A stretch of DNA of 64,000 nucleotides from Ruegeria atlantica (GTDB lineage Bacteria; Pseudomonadota; Alphaproteobacteria; Rhodobacterales; Rhodobacteraceae). Where the stretch lies: the NCBI RefSeq assembly GCF_013033965.1, contig NZ_WQFE01000005.1:1-64000 (forward strand), given 5' to 3'. Shown piece after piece: positions 26,200-35,781 of this stretch. A program made the position numbers and the translations under genes. The notes beneath the pieces were generated by a model, which ran no database searches, had not been told where the DNA came from, and saw only the letters and a program-made list of their open reading frames with translations. The first letter of the stretch is position 1, and every line of letters begins with the position of its first letter.

Positions 26200-28488
26200 C
26201 TAGTATTCCATACGCATAGTGGCGGACACCGATCCACTGACAGGCAGAGGCCAGCGCAACTGGATTGACTCCTGATTTGCGCCCTGCTCCAACTCGACAT
26301 AAGGCGATGCGTGAACAATCTGCCCACCCGCATTTCTAAGCGGCCCCAACACCGTGACCGCATCACATCCACGCGCCCTACCGCCAAATGGCAATCTGCC
26401 GTCAGAAGGAATGGCCCAAACCGAAGACGCCGATTGCTCCGAACTTCGAATCCGAAGCGGGTTTTCGACCTTTGCATTGATGCCGTTGAACGTGTTGTCT
26501 TCGAATATCACGTTCAGATGCGCTGAATGGTTCAGATCCGCAAAACTGGTATCGACGCGATCTGCCCGGTCGATACGACCGCTGCTTGAACGGAACTTAT
26601 TCCCGGTCACAACCACACCATTCAGATAGTGCCCGGCCCCATGTGGCCGAATGACAATCTGACTGAACCAGGGCGCGACTTCGCTGGCATAGAAGATATT
26701 GTCCGAAATGGTCATCGAACTGAAAGAGTACCCGCTGGTGTAGACAGGGTTCGCATCCCGCTCGTTGGTCCATTCGACAAAACAGTTGTCGACATAGTTC
26801 TCGGAAATGGTCGAACTGTTGTAGGTGCCGATCATGATCAGCCCGGCGCTGCGAACTCCTTGTGGAATGCTGTCGCCCTGGAAAAAGTGGTTGCCCAGGA
26901 TCAGGTTGTTGGTTCCAGCCAACACCGCGAAATGCAAGAACCGCACAGCGCGATTGTGCCGCAGTTTGATATCGTTTGCATTGGCATTCAAAGCGATGGA
27001 TTTACGGTCGGATACGTTGAAGGATTCTTCGGTCGACAAGAACTGGCAATTGTCGATCAACATCCCCTGACACCCGGTCCCGTGTGAAGTGATGCCACGG
27101 TCTTTGGGCCGGCTGATAAAGCAATTCGTAACCGCGAAGGTACTGCCAGACGGCGCAAGTCGGATTGCACTGGAACGGCCATTGCACTGGAATTCGATCT
27201 CTTCCATACCAAATTTTCGCAGCGTGCTGAAACCGCTGAAATCCAAAAGGTATTTGAACGATTGGAACGTAAAGGTTTGCGTGCCCGCCGCATCATAGAT
27301 CGGATCGTTCAGCGTGATCTCTCCGGCACCGACGTCTTTGGAACGCACATAGATTTCGCGGCCAACGCCATTGCCCTGCACCAGCGCACCCACCGGAATA
27401 TTGGCGATGTTTTCGACATTTTTCAGCTTGGTCGAATCCCCCGGATCATAAGTCGCGACCGAGGTGAAGGTCTCGGTATCCCATGCCGAACTGCTTTTGA
27501 CGTCGAACTGTCCATTGCGGATGACGCGTCGGGTCGAAAAACCGCCCTGACGGTTTGGAACGGCGGCGGCCATGTCGATCGGAGCCGTGACTGAGATTTT
27601 CCGCCCGCCCAGGTCGAGCGATTCATGATCCGAATTGTTCAACAGCGCCTGAAACGCCTTTTTGAATGCCAGCTCCTCGTCCCCAAATGCCGCGATGTAA
27701 GCTGGAAGGTCGAAGTTCTTGGTCAGCAGTAACATCCTGTCGTCGGGCATTGTGATGGTGCCTTCGAAATCCATCTCGGACGACATCGACGTGTTTTGCG
27801 CCAACAGATAGGTGCCTTTCGGAACATAAATCCGGCGACCACCAGCCGCCTGATCCGCGGCTTCGAACGCCGCGGAATCGTCGATCACTCCATCGCCGAT
27901 TGCACCATAATCTCGCACATCTACCGTGCTGATCATTTCACGCAGGAAGATGCTGGTGACGTCGGTAATCTCGATATCATCGACCCGAACAACCGACCCA
28001 TTGGCACCGTCGATGTCCAGACCGAAATGCCCGTACAGCGCCGCAACGCCCCAGGGCATATCTACGCCCGAGCGTTTACCATTGCCAACAATGGCCGTGA
28101 TTTCATGCACGGTGCCATAGCCCGAAAGCTGAGTAACCGGCCCCTGATCGACGACTCCGGCCACTTGCTGGTCGCCTGCCCCCCCAGCCCATGCCGCAAT
28201 CCGGACCTGAGGCAAAGGGCCGCTGATGGCTTTGACCCGCGCCTTGATCTGCAAATAGCACCCCGGGAAGAGGGGTGTCTGCCCCATATAGCGCAACTGT
28301 TGCGTCGCCTGCACTTTCAGGATTTCAAGGCAGCCGCCGAAATCCGGATCTGCCGGAACGTATGCCCCGTTCGGTGCCCCGTCATAGGTTGGCGAACCCG
28401 GTGTCCCGTCGCCTCTGGACCAGACGCTCAGACCATTCGCAAAAGCAGGCGGCATAAAGACGATACCGTCGGTGATTGCCTTGTTCAT
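26200..28488 (-). CDS. Pectate-lyase-fold (right-handed beta-helix) spike-like protein
   Basis: The 762-residue protein has an N-terminal carbohydrate-binding-like domain (about 1-190), then VRDYGAIGDGVIDDSAAFEAA and YVPKGTYLL, which mark the Pectate_lyase_3 (GH28-related) superfamily used by phage tailspikes. Many short parallel-beta-helix repeats follow (ISENYVDNCF, VVVTGNKFRSSSG, VIFEDNTFNGI), with a beta-rich C-terminal cap. No signal peptide is seen. AAGGGA precedes the ATG at 28488. In Rhodobacteraceae, proteins of this type include head-spike components of gene transfer agents, encoded away from the main GTA cluster; that role here is inference. A secreted polysaccharide lyase is the alternative. 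Confidence 0.7.
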   Translation of the reverse strand: MNKAITDGIVFMPPAFANGLSVWSRGDGTPGSPTYDGAPNGAYVPADPDFGGCLEILKVQATQQLRYMGQTPLFPGCYLQIKARVKAISGPLPQVRIAAWAGGAGDQQVAGVVDQGPVTQLSGYGTVHEITAIVGNGKRSGVDMPWGVAALYGHFGLDIDGANGSVVRVDDIEITDVTSIFLREMISTVDVRDYGAIGDGVIDDSAAFEAADQAAGGRRIYVPKGTYLLAQNTSMSSEMDFEGTITMPDDRMLLLTKNFDLPAYIAAFGDEELAFKKAFQALLNNSDHESLDLGGRKISVTAPIDMAAAVPNRQGGFSTRRVIRNGQFDVKSSSAWDTETFTSVATYDPGDSTKLKNVENIANIPVGALVQGNGVGREIYVRSKDVGAGEITLNDPIYDAAGTQTFTFQSFKYLLDFSGFSTLRKFGMEEIEFQCNGRSSAIRLAPSGSTFAVTNCFISRPKDRGITSHGTGCQGMLIDNCQFLSTEESFNVSDRKSIALNANANDIKLRHNRAVRFLHFAVLAGTNNLILGNHFFQGDSIPQGVRSAGLIMIGTYNSSTISENYVDNCFVEWTNERDANPVYTSGYSFSSMTISDNIFYASEVAPWFSQIVIRPHGAGHYLNGVVVTGNKFRSSSGRIDRADRVDTSFADLNHSAHLNVIFEDNTFNGINAKVENPLRIRSSEQSASSVWAIPSDGRLPFGGRARGCDAVTVLGPLRNAGGQIVHASPYVELEQGANQESIQLRWPLPVSGSVSATMRMEY

Positions 28489-28602
28489 AGAAATCCCTTT
28501 CCCAATCGCGCGCAGCAGCTCACCGCGCGCACAAACCCAGTGTTCGGCGCTACCCGAACGCAAAAGCCTGAGTATCGAATAGGGATTAACCGCCGCTCAT
28601 AT

Positions 28603-28615
28603 CACCGTGACGGTG
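28603..28615. repeat. 13-base palindrome downstream of the DUF4864 gene
   Basis: CACCGT-G-ACGGTG is a perfect inverted repeat between the DUF4864 gene and the spike gene. It has no U-tract. It could be an operator for the spike gene or a weak RNA hairpin; there is no further support. Confidence 0.25.
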
Positions 28616-28623
28616 GTGTTGCT

Positions 28624-29025
28624 TCACGCGGCAGGGTCTGAATTTCCCAACAGTTGTACACCATTGATCTTCCAGCCATTTTCCCGCTGAATCATCTGAT
28701 AGTCCAATACGTGCACTTGCCCATTGCTATCCGTGATCATGACCTTCTGCCATAACGCGCCGCCAATCTCACGCAGTTCCAAAAAGCGAACCTCTGCGGG
28801 CCTCCAAACCATGGGATAACCATTGCGAACCATGGCTCCGAAATTCTCCGGCGTTCCAAATAAGCTCCGGATGTTGGGGCTTGCAAACGTAAAGGCCGTG
28901 ACAAAATCATCTGCCTTGAATGCCTGTATCTGCGCCGCAATATTTGCCTCGATCTCGGCACTTTGGGCAAACGCACTCGAGGCCAGTCCAGCACTGAGCG
29001 ATACGGCAAGTAGTAAACGACGCAT
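28624..29025 (-). CDS. DUF4864-family secreted protein
   Basis: The 133-residue protein has a signal peptide (LLLAVSLSAGLASSAFAQ) and an SnoaL/NTF2-like DUF4864 domain. The diagnostic stretch is IQAFKADDFVTAFTFASPNI, followed by LFGTPENFGAMVRNGYPMVW and a C-terminal strand QMIQRENGWKINGVQLL. Function unknown; it is widespread in Rhodobacteraceae. It lies upstream of the spike gene on the same strand. Confidence 0.85.
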   Translation of the reverse strand: MRRLLLAVSLSAGLASSAFAQSAEIEANIAAQIQAFKADDFVTAFTFASPNIRSLFGTPENFGAMVRNGYPMVWRPAEVRFLELREIGGALWQKVMITDSNGQVHVLDYQMIQRENGWKINGVQLLGNSDPAA

Positions 29026-29073
29026 GAGGCCACCTCCTGTTGAAAGAGTAGCCCCACGCGGTTTCAGGTCAAA

Positions 29074-30648
29074 TCAGACAAGCTCTCCGGCCAGCGCTTT
29101 ATCAATCAGCGCGATGGTTTCGGGCACGCCGTAAAGTGCAATGAAACCGCCAAAGCGCGGACCTTGCGATGCACCCAGCAGCACCTCATAGAGCGCCGTG
29201 AACCAGCCGCGCATTGGGTCGAACCTTTCGCGTCCGATGGAATAAACCACGGATTGCAGCGCCTCGTCCTCGACCGGACCATCATAAGCCTCAAGCGCGG
29301 CTCTCAGCGCCTCCAGCGCTTCGCGTTCCTGATCGGTCGGCGCGCGGTGCTTGCGCGTCGGTTTGACAAAATCATTGAAGTAACGCACCGCAAAGCCCGC
29401 CGCCTCATCCAGATCGGGATGGGTCTCGGCGGTCGCCTCAGGCGCATACCGGCGAATGAAGCCCCACAGCGCCTCTTTATCCTCGGCCCCCGAAACCGAC
29501 GCCAGATTCAACAACATCGCAAAGGGCACCATAAGCGTGGATTCGGGCACATTCCCACCATGGATATGCCACACTGGGTTGTTCAACTGCGCCTTCAGGT
29601 CCTGCCCCGGATAAGCCCGCAACTGCTGATGATACTCATCATAAGCCTTCGGGATCACGTCGAAATGCATCCGCTTCGCCGTCTTGGGCTTTTGATACAT
29701 GAAGTAAGCCAGCGACTCGGTCGGTGCATAGGTCAGCCATTCGTCGATCGAGACACCATTTCCCGACGATTTCGAAATCTTCTGGCCGTTCTCATCGAGG
29801 AACAGCTCATACGAGAAGTGCTCGGGCGCACGACCACCCAAGGCCCGGCAGATTGCGTCATAGATCTTCTCGTTGGTGGCGTGTTCCTTGCCATACATCT
29901 CGAAGTCAACGCCCAGCGCAGCCCAGCGCGCGCCAAAATCCGGCTTCCACTGCAACTTGACGTTGCCGCCGGTCACGGGCAGCGTCCATTCCTTGCCATC
30001 ATCGTCATCGAAAGTGACGGTGTAGGTCTCGGCGCAAACCTTCTTCATCGGCACATACAGAACTCGGCCGGTCTCGGGATGGATCGGCAGGAAGATCGAA
30101 TAAGTCTGCTGACGTTCTTCCCGTAGGCTTTTCAGCATGATGGCCATCACGTCGTCATACTTCTCAACGGCGCGCTTGAGGATCTCGTCGAACTGGCCCG
30201 AGCGATAAAACTCACGCGCCGAATAGAACTCATACTCGAACCCGAAGGTATCGAGGAACCGGCGCAGCATGGCGTTGTTGTGTTCGCCAAAGCTGTCATG
30301 CGTACCGAACGGATCCGGCACCGAGGTCAGCGGGCACTGCAGATAGTCCTGCAGCGCTTCGGGGTTCGGCACGTTGCTGGGCACCTTCCGCATCCCGTCT
30401 AGATCGTCCGAGAAACAGATCAGCTTGGTGGGGATGTCCGACAGCGCCTCGAATGCGCGCTTGACCATCGTGGTTCGCGCAACTTCGCCAAACGTGCCAA
30501 TATGCGGCAGGCCCGAGGGGCCATAACCCGTTTCAAACAGCACGTATCCCTTTTCCGGAGTCCTTTTCTGATAGCGTTTGAGCAACCGGCGCGCCTCTTC
30601 AAAAGGCCAGGCCTTGGACGACATCGCGGTTTCACGCAGTTCAGACAT
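29074..30648 (-). CDS. lysK: Class I lysyl-tRNA synthetase
   Basis: This is the archaeal-type class I LysRS, used instead of class II LysS in many alphaproteobacteria; it charges tRNA-Lys with lysine. The 524-residue protein shows the HIGH-type motif in [10 protein letters not shown] (His49), the KMSKS-type motif KISKSSGNG, and conserved segments such as [13 protein letters not shown] and [13 protein letters not shown]. The C-terminal alpha-helix-cage domain follows. The ATG at 30648 gives the normal family start; a 15-residue extension upstream is unlikely. No class II lysS is in the window. Confidence 0.95.
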   Translation of the reverse strand: MSELRETAMSSKAWPFEEARRLLKRYQKRTPEKGYVLFETGYGPSGLPHIGTFGEVARTTMVKRAFEALSDIPTKLICFSDDLDGMRKVPSNVPNPEALQDYLQCPLTSVPDPFGTHDSFGEHNNAMLRRFLDTFGFEYEFYSAREFYRSGQFDEILKRAVEKYDDVMAIMLKSLREERQQTYSIFLPIHPETGRVLYVPMKKVCAETYTVTFDDDDGKEWTLPVTGGNVKLQWKPDFGARWAALGVDFEMYGKEHATNEKIYDAICRALGGRAPEHFSYELFLDENGQKISKSSGNGVSIDEWLTYAPTESLAYFMYQKPKTAKRMHFDVIPKAYDEYHQQLRAYPGQDLKAQLNNPVWHIHGGNVPESTLMVPFAMLLNLASVSGAEDKEALWGFIRRYAPEATAETHPDLDEAAGFAVRYFNDFVKPTRKHRAPTDQEREALEALRAALEAYDGPVEDEALQSVVYSIGRERFDPMRGWFTALYEVLLGASQGPRFGGFIALYGVPETIALIDKALAGELV

Positions 30649-30769
30649 CAGATTTGCTCCATCGGGAAAAACAGTGCCGGTCGCCCCATGCAACCGACCG
30701 ACCCCTCCTATTGTGCCGGTGCAGCATGAGTCAATAAAGAGGGCTGTTTTTCCTGATGGAAAGGCGGAT

Positions 30770-31123
30770 TTAGGCGGTCAGCTGATCCAGTTTCGCGGCC
30801 CAGATAAAGTCGTTGTCGCTGAGGCCGCCAATTTCATGGGTCGTCAGTTTGACGTCCACATATCCCCACCCAAAGCTGACATCAGGATGATGCCCTTGCT
30901 GATCAGCCAGCCAGGCGCAGAGATTTGCAAGATAGGTCGCCTTGGCGAACCCTTTGAACTTGAAGTGCCGGCTCAGCATCTTTGCATCTGCATCGAGCTG
31001 CCAGTCTGACGAAAGCTCAGCCATATGGGTTTTGGCCTCATCGTGTGTCAAAGCTGGGACACCGCCGGAACAGGGCACACAGGTGCGGTCCGACAGGCTG
31101 CAGGTTTCTCCTGTTGTCGTCAT
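30770..31123 (-). CDS. phhB: 4a-hydroxytetrahydrobiopterin dehydratase
   Basis: PhhB (pterin-4a-carbinolamine dehydratase) regenerates the pterin cofactor oxidised by phenylalanine hydroxylase. The 117-residue protein has the PCD fold with a [20 protein letters not shown] helix and the active-site segment [32 protein letters not shown], which contains the His-His-Pro triad. It directly follows phhA on the minus strand, eight bases apart, forming a two-gene phenylalanine-catabolic operon. Confidence 0.95.
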   Translation of the reverse strand: MTTTGETCSLSDRTCVPCSGGVPALTHDEAKTHMAELSSDWQLDADAKMLSRHFKFKGFAKATYLANLCAWLADQQGHHPDVSFGWGYVDVKLTTHEIGGLSDNDFIWAAKLDQLTA

Positions 31124-31130
31124 AATCCGA

Positions 31131-31931
31131 TTACTCCGCCGCAGTTACTTTTTCAGGGAACTTGTTCGGTAACAGCCCGAGGGTCTGCGCCCGGCGCACA
31201 TCTGCTAAAAGGTCACGATCAGCAGCGGCAAAAAGCTCCTCTGGATCATTTAACACAAAGTAGCCCATCTGGTGCATGTCGATACGATAGGGCGTGCGCA
31301 GAATTGTCAGGATGTCGAACGAATCCCGGTCGGGGATGTCACTTTCGACGGCATAAACAAGTTCGGTCGGCGAAGAGGCAAGTCCCGAGCCAAGCGCCTT
31401 GATCTGACCATCCTGACGTCGAAGTCCGAATTCAATCGAAAACCAATACAGCCGGATCAGCCAGGCGTAATCCTGATCGCCGGCCTGAACCCCGGCCTTC
31501 CCGATGGCATGGCTAAAGGCGGCAAAGCGAGGATCGCTCAGCAATGGTGTATGGCCGAAAATCTCATGAAAGATATCCGGCTCTTCAATGTAATCGAAAT
31601 CTTCGCGCGACCGGATGAAGGACGCGGCGGGGAAAACCCGATCTGCCAACATTCCAAAGAAGGTCTTGAATCCAATCAGCGCCGGTACTGGCTGAACACG
31701 CCATCCGGTCATATCCAGAAGACGCTCGGAAATATCCGCACAGGACGGCACAGATGCCTTCGGCAGGTCCAGCCGCTCCAACCCGTCCAGATAGTCCCGC
31801 GCCATGTATCGCTGAACGCTTTCCTCCTGGGCCGCATAGAGGTCGGCCCAAACCGCATCCTCTTCTGGTGTGTACGCGATGTGGCCGCGCGCATCGGCGA
31901 CTTTGGCGACATATTTGCTCGACTTGGGCAT
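31131..31931 (-). CDS. phhA: Phenylalanine-4-hydroxylase
   Basis: PhhA hydroxylates phenylalanine to tyrosine with tetrahydropterin and O2. The 266 residues contain the iron-binding facial triad: two His in DIFHEIFGHTPLL and a Glu in LYWFSIEFGL. The FIRSREDFDYIEEPDI lead-in is also typical. AAGGAGG lies eight bases before the ATG at 31931. A divergently transcribed Lrp/AsnC gene with an intervening inverted repeat suggests local control by aromatic amino acids. Confidence 0.96.
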   Translation of the reverse strand: MPKSSKYVAKVADARGHIAYTPEEDAVWADLYAAQEESVQRYMARDYLDGLERLDLPKASVPSCADISERLLDMTGWRVQPVPALIGFKTFFGMLADRVFPAASFIRSREDFDYIEEPDIFHEIFGHTPLLSDPRFAAFSHAIGKAGVQAGDQDYAWLIRLYWFSIEFGLRRQDGQIKALGSGLASSPTELVYAVESDIPDRDSFDILTILRTPYRIDMHQMGYFVLNDPEELFAAADRDLLADVRRAQTLGLLPNKFPEKVTAAE

Positions 31932-31951
31932 CACTTTTCCTCCTTGTGGAA

Positions 31952-31998
31952 ATTTTACCCTAGCGAGTCGACAAATATGGTTTGGATTAGGGGAAAAT
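31952..31998. promoter_or_regulatory. Inverted repeat between phhA and the Lrp-type gene
   Basis: ATTTTACCCTA (31952-31962) and TAGGGGAAAAT (31988-31998) are an inverted pair matching at ten of eleven positions, with arms centred 36 bases apart. The region is otherwise AT-rich. Lrp-family proteins bind such spaced A/T-rich sites, so this is a likely shared operator for both genes. Confidence 0.45.
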
Positions 31999-32039
31999 AC
32001 GATATAAATTGGCAAATATATATCGATGAGTCACTGTTT

Positions 32040-32507
32040 ATGAAACAAAACCTCCAACCTGCCGATATTGCCATTTTGCAAGAGCTTCAGATGGATGGTC
32101 GCCAATCCATGCAGGACCTTGCCGATCGCACCGGATTATCCGCTTCACAGTGCTGGCGGCGTGTGCGCGACCTAGAGGCCGCTGCTATCATTTCCGGCTA
32201 TACCGCGCAGGTACGTGCTAAATCCGTTGGGCTGAACGCCATCGCCTACGTCCACGTCGCGCTGCGCGAACATCAGGAAGACAGTATTAATGCGTTCCTC
32301 CGCTTGATTGAAACCGAACCGCAGATCGTCGAGTGCGCCTCGATCACCGGGGATCACGACTTCATCCTAAAAGTCTACGCTAAAACCCCCGAGGAACTTG
32401 AGCACTTTATCATGCAACGGCTTCTGAAATCCGGGCTTGTGCGCGACACGCGCAGCAATTTCGTATTGCGTCAAACCAAAACGCGCGGTCCGCTGCCCAT
32501 TCTCTAG
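32040..32507 (+). CDS. Lrp/AsnC-family regulator, probably of phhAB
   Basis: The 155-residue protein has an N-terminal winged helix (ADIAILQELQMDGRQSMQDLADRTGLSASQCWRRVRDLE) and a C-terminal RAM ligand-binding domain (ITGDHDFILKVYAKTPEELEHFI). Lrp-type regulators next to phhA respond to phenylalanine or tyrosine in other proteobacteria. The ATG lies about 108 bases from the divergent phhA start. A much longer frame upstream is antisense to phhA and is not coding. Confidence 0.9.
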   Translation: MKQNLQPADIAILQELQMDGRQSMQDLADRTGLSASQCWRRVRDLEAAAIISGYTAQVRAKSVGLNAIAYVHVALREHQEDSINAFLRLIETEPQIVECASITGDHDFILKVYAKTPEELEHFIMQRLLKSGLVRDTRSNFVLRQTKTRGPLPIL

Positions 32508-32588
32508 CTTCGGTGAAGCGAAACCCGTTGAACCTGCCCGCTTGCCCTCCTATCGTGCTGACGCAGAAAGCCTAATCAGGACGACACC

Positions 32589-33011
32589 ATGACCGAACAA
32601 GTACCCCACCCGATGTCCCCTCAGGATTGCCTTGTTGCGATCATGGTTGCGATCTCTGCGTCTGATGAAACCATCCGGACTGCCGAGCTGGTCAAGATCG
32701 AAGGCGCAGTCAATATGCTGCCGGTGTTTGCCGAATACGACATCGACCGCACGCGCCGCGTTTCACAAACCGTGTTTGACCTGTTTGAACAAGAAGATGG
32801 GTTGGACGCACTATTCGGCCTGATCCGCGACAACCTGCCCGAACGACTGAACGAAACCGCATATGCGCTGGCCTGTGATGTGGCCGCTGCAGACGGCTCC
32901 CTGGCGGAATCCGAACTGAGACTTCTGGAAGAAATTCGTTACGAGCTGAACATTGATCGCCTGCACGCTGCCGCGATCGAACGCGGCGCGCGGGCACGCC
33001 ACACCACCTGA
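32589..33011 (+). CDS. TerB-like (tellurite resistance TerB family) protein
   Basis: The 140-residue all-helical protein matches the TerB fold: CLVAIMVAISASDETIRTAELVKIEGAV at the start, and a pseudo-repeat ALACDVAAADGSLAESELRLLEEI with the acidic ADGxxxxxE motif. TerB-like domains occur in stress and metal-sensing contexts; the role here is unknown. The adjacent genes are unrelated. Confidence 0.85.
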   Translation: MTEQVPHPMSPQDCLVAIMVAISASDETIRTAELVKIEGAVNMLPVFAEYDIDRTRRVSQTVFDLFEQEDGLDALFGLIRDNLPERLNETAYALACDVAAADGSLAESELRLLEEIRYELNIDRLHAAAIERGARARHTT

Positions 33012-33013
33012 AA

Positions 33014-34492
33014 TTAACTTCCGGCCAATGACCCCCAGCGCTCGATCAGAGTGCGTTGCAGTTTGCGCGAGCGATTGTTCCAGCTTCGCGCGCCTTGTGG
33101 TCGTTCGCGTTGCGCGCGCGGAATCGTGGCCCGGTGATCAACATCTGCAGTGAAAATGGCAAAGGCCAGCTCTGAGCCGCCCGGCGTTGTGATGAAACCG
33201 CCAAGGCCGGATACGAAATTCAGCGTGCCGGTCTTGGCCGCTACTTTGATTGGGTGATCTTTGACGGGTCGTCCCTGACTATCCGCAAGGGTGAATTTTT
33301 TCAGCAAAGGTTTCAACGTGCCTGCCTGTTTCGCCGCGACCAGAGCCTTTACCAAATCGCCCGGCCCCATTCGGGACGCATCACCCAGACCCGAGTGATC
33401 CACCATCGCGACACCCGTCACACCATATGTCTCTGCCGCCCAACGATTCATCTCGGCCGCCGAATCCGCCAATGTTTGCAACGTTGCGCCGCGCGCTTTT
33501 GAGGCCGCCATACCAACCATCTCTGCCGTAAGGTTGGTCGAATACTTCAACATCCCGCGCAAAACGCTGTCCAGGGGGTCACTAAGGTGCACCACCAGCG
33601 GGGTTCCTATCGGTGCCGCGCGCGTGACCTGAACACGGCCCAATTGGATACCATTCGCACGCGCCAAAGTCTTGAACACGTCGCCTGCGTAAAGCGCAGG
33701 CTTGCGCACTGGCAACCACCGCGCCCCACCAGTACCAAGCGCGCCTTTCGCCACAGTCCAGCGGTCCTGCCGCGCGCTGGATTCGTAGGTATAGATCGGC
33801 GCTTTTCGGCTCTCGATCTGCATAGAGGCTACGTCGACCGACGGTTTATACCGCGCGCTGCGCGCATCCATTGACACGTCATAGCGGGTATCATCACGTT
33901 TCCACTCAAAATGCACCCGGTTGAAGTTAAGTGATATGCCGCTGATGGACGGGCTATAGCCCAGATGATCCGGCTGCCCCGGATCAATGCTAAACACATA
34001 AGGCAGCGCCCCCTCATGTACCTTGAACGCACCTTGTACTTCCGTAATGCCTGCCTCGCGCAGGTTTGCAGCCATTGTGGCCAGTGCATCCGTATCCAGC
34101 AACGGGTCGCCACCACCCACAAGGATCAAGTCACCTTTCAGGATACCGTTTTCAATCGGCCCGTCCGCCATCAGAGTGGTCTGAAACCGATAGTCCTTAC
34201 CCAGGACATCCAACGCATAAAGAGCCGTCAGCGCCTTGGCGACACTTGCAGGCGGCAGTCCTTGATCACCACCAAACGCCTCAAGCTGTGTCCCTGTTGT
34301 AACATCCGCCACCGCGAATGCCACTTCACCGCGCAGCCCGGCCGCCTGGACTAACCGCTCGACACCCGTCGGCAGATCGCCGCGAATCTGCGGTCTCAGC
34401 GAAACCAATGGCGCTTCGGCCCGCGCCACGACGGGGGTCAATACCGCCCCCAGCCCTGCTAGAAATCTACGTCGAGAAAATCGATCAGTCAT
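33014..34492 (-). CDS. dacB: D-alanyl-D-alanine carboxypeptidase/endopeptidase (PBP4, S13)
   Basis: The 492-residue enzyme belongs to peptidase family S13, which cleaves D-Ala-D-Ala ends and cross-links of peptidoglycan in the periplasm. It has Ser83-VAK86 (SxxK), STN in LKYSTNLTAEMVG (SxN) and KTG in VAAKTGTLNF. The large insertion between the first two motifs (about 95-290) is typical of S13. The N-terminus SRRRFLAGLG resembles a Tat signal, unusual for this family but common among Rhodobacteraceae exports. It converges on the TerB-like gene with two bases between stops. Confidence 0.92.
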   Translation of the reverse strand: MTDRFSRRRFLAGLGAVLTPVVARAEAPLVSLRPQIRGDLPTGVERLVQAAGLRGEVAFAVADVTTGTQLEAFGGDQGLPPASVAKALTALYALDVLGKDYRFQTTLMADGPIENGILKGDLILVGGGDPLLDTDALATMAANLREAGITEVQGAFKVHEGALPYVFSIDPGQPDHLGYSPSISGISLNFNRVHFEWKRDDTRYDVSMDARSARYKPSVDVASMQIESRKAPIYTYESSARQDRWTVAKGALGTGGARWLPVRKPALYAGDVFKTLARANGIQLGRVQVTRAAPIGTPLVVHLSDPLDSVLRGMLKYSTNLTAEMVGMAASKARGATLQTLADSAAEMNRWAAETYGVTGVAMVDHSGLGDASRMGPGDLVKALVAAKQAGTLKPLLKKFTLADSQGRPVKDHPIKVAAKTGTLNFVSGLGGFITTPGGSELAFAIFTADVDHRATIPRAQRERPQGARSWNNRSRKLQRTLIERWGSLAGS

Positions 34493-34557
34493 AGGTCGAA
34501 TAAAATCTCACAGATCAAATACGCACAACCACTGATATGGATTATGCGCGCATGGGG

Positions 34558-35178
34558 CTATTCCGGCAACACCCCGGCACCCCAGCCACCGCGTGCCCGG
34601 ATCTGGCTCGAACTGACATCGACCATCGGCACGTTCACGAAACACCACGCAGGTGCTTCGGCACGCCCCAACAGACGCCGCGCCTGCCCATCTATCCGAT
34701 ACTTGGCATAGCGCCGGGCAGCAGGGGACATCCGCGCGGAAATCCGGTCACCCGGCCGTGCGATCACACCCACCGGAACGCTGTCCATGATCCGCTGCCA
34801 GTCTTTCCACTTATGGAACTGCGCCAGATTGTCCGCGCCCATGATCCAGACAAACCGAACTTTGGGATATAAGCGTCGCAGTTCGGCCAACGTATCCGCC
34901 GTTGCCCGCGTTTCGGTCAGCGCCTCGACATCCGTCACCTCGACCCGCGGGTGCTGCATCAAAGCCCGCGCAGCTGCCAACCGCTGCGCAAGAGGCGCAG
35001 GCCCCCGCGCCTTCAACGGGTTGCCCGGAGACACCAGCCACCACACCCGATCCAGCCCGAAGGCCTTCATCGCCTCAAGCGTCACATGGACATGCCCTTG
35101 ATGGGGCGGATCAAAGGACCCGCCGAACAGCCCAATCACCTGACCGGGTCGTGCATATGGAATGGCGCTTCGCAACAT
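34558..35178 (-). CDS. nadD: Nicotinate-nucleotide adenylyltransferase
   Basis: NadD makes deamido-NAD from nicotinate mononucleotide and ATP. The 206-residue protein has the nucleotidyltransferase motif [13 protein letters not shown] (His26, His29) and the C-terminal ISSSxIR-like [12 protein letters not shown]. The ATG at 35178 matches the usual family start, but its SD (AAGGG) is too close; a TTG at 35214 that overlaps the upstream MOSC stop (TTGA) is an alternative. It follows the MOSC gene on the same strand. Confidence 0.92.
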   Translation of the reverse strand: MLRSAIPYARPGQVIGLFGGSFDPPHQGHVHVTLEAMKAFGLDRVWWLVSPGNPLKARGPAPLAQRLAAARALMQHPRVEVTDVEALTETRATADTLAELRRLYPKVRFVWIMGADNLAQFHKWKDWQRIMDSVPVGVIARPGDRISARMSPAARRYAKYRIDGQARRLLGRAEAPAWCFVNVPMVDVSSSQIRARGGWGAGVLPE

Positions 35179-35210
35179 CCCTTGCTGATGTTCAGAACTG
35201 AGAGGGGTTG

Positions 35211-35678
35211 TCAATCAACAGGTTGCACCGGATCGCCCAGCCGAACCCTTCCCGGCGTAATCACTTCGGCACACCACCCCCCGTGCCCGCGCACGGCAGA
35301 ATAGCCACCTTTGCCCAGCGCTTCCTCCATCCGGCTGCACGGCGCACAGATCACGGTAAATCGCAGAACGGCCTCGCCCACCTGCACCTCACGCCCCTTG
35401 AGCGCCGCCAGATTGATCCCCGACACCACCAGATTGCGCCGCAGGATTTCTGGGGGAATTGGCTCCTGCCCCAGATACGAACCAATCGCCACCAGATGCT
35501 CTTGCTGGATCAGAGTCACCGCTCGCTTGCCCGCCCGGCTACGGTCACCATCGAGGCCGTCGGTGGCGATCATGACTGACTCTACAAATCCCATTTCCAT
35601 CCGCCGATCCGACCGCAAGCCGATCCATTCAACACGTCCCGGCTGCGCCCAACCGGCAATGAGATCTTTCAAAGACAT
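35211..35678 (-). CDS. MOSC-domain protein
   Basis: A MOSC domain (molybdenum cofactor sulfurase C-terminal-like) protein of 155 residues. It has [23 protein letters not shown], the [11 protein letters not shown] motif and a conserved Cys in [18 protein letters not shown] proteins handle sulfur or Moco-dependent N-oxide reduction. An ATG eleven codons upstream is also possible. It precedes nadD without a gap. Confidence 0.85.
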   Translation of the reverse strand: MSLKDLIAGWAQPGRVEWIGLRSDRRMEMGFVESVMIATDGLDGDRSRAGKRAVTLIQQEHLVAIGSYLGQEPIPPEILRRNLVVSGINLAALKGREVQVGEAVLRFTVICAPCSRMEEALGKGGYSAVRGHGGWCAEVITPGRVRLGDPVQPVD

Positions 35679-35781
35679 CAAAGGCTCCGAGATTTTCACA
35701 CCTCCCCTCATCTAGCAGTCTGGCCGTTCCCGAGGCAGCCGATAATAGTAGCGCTGATTGATTTGTGAATTGGAGCCAAAC

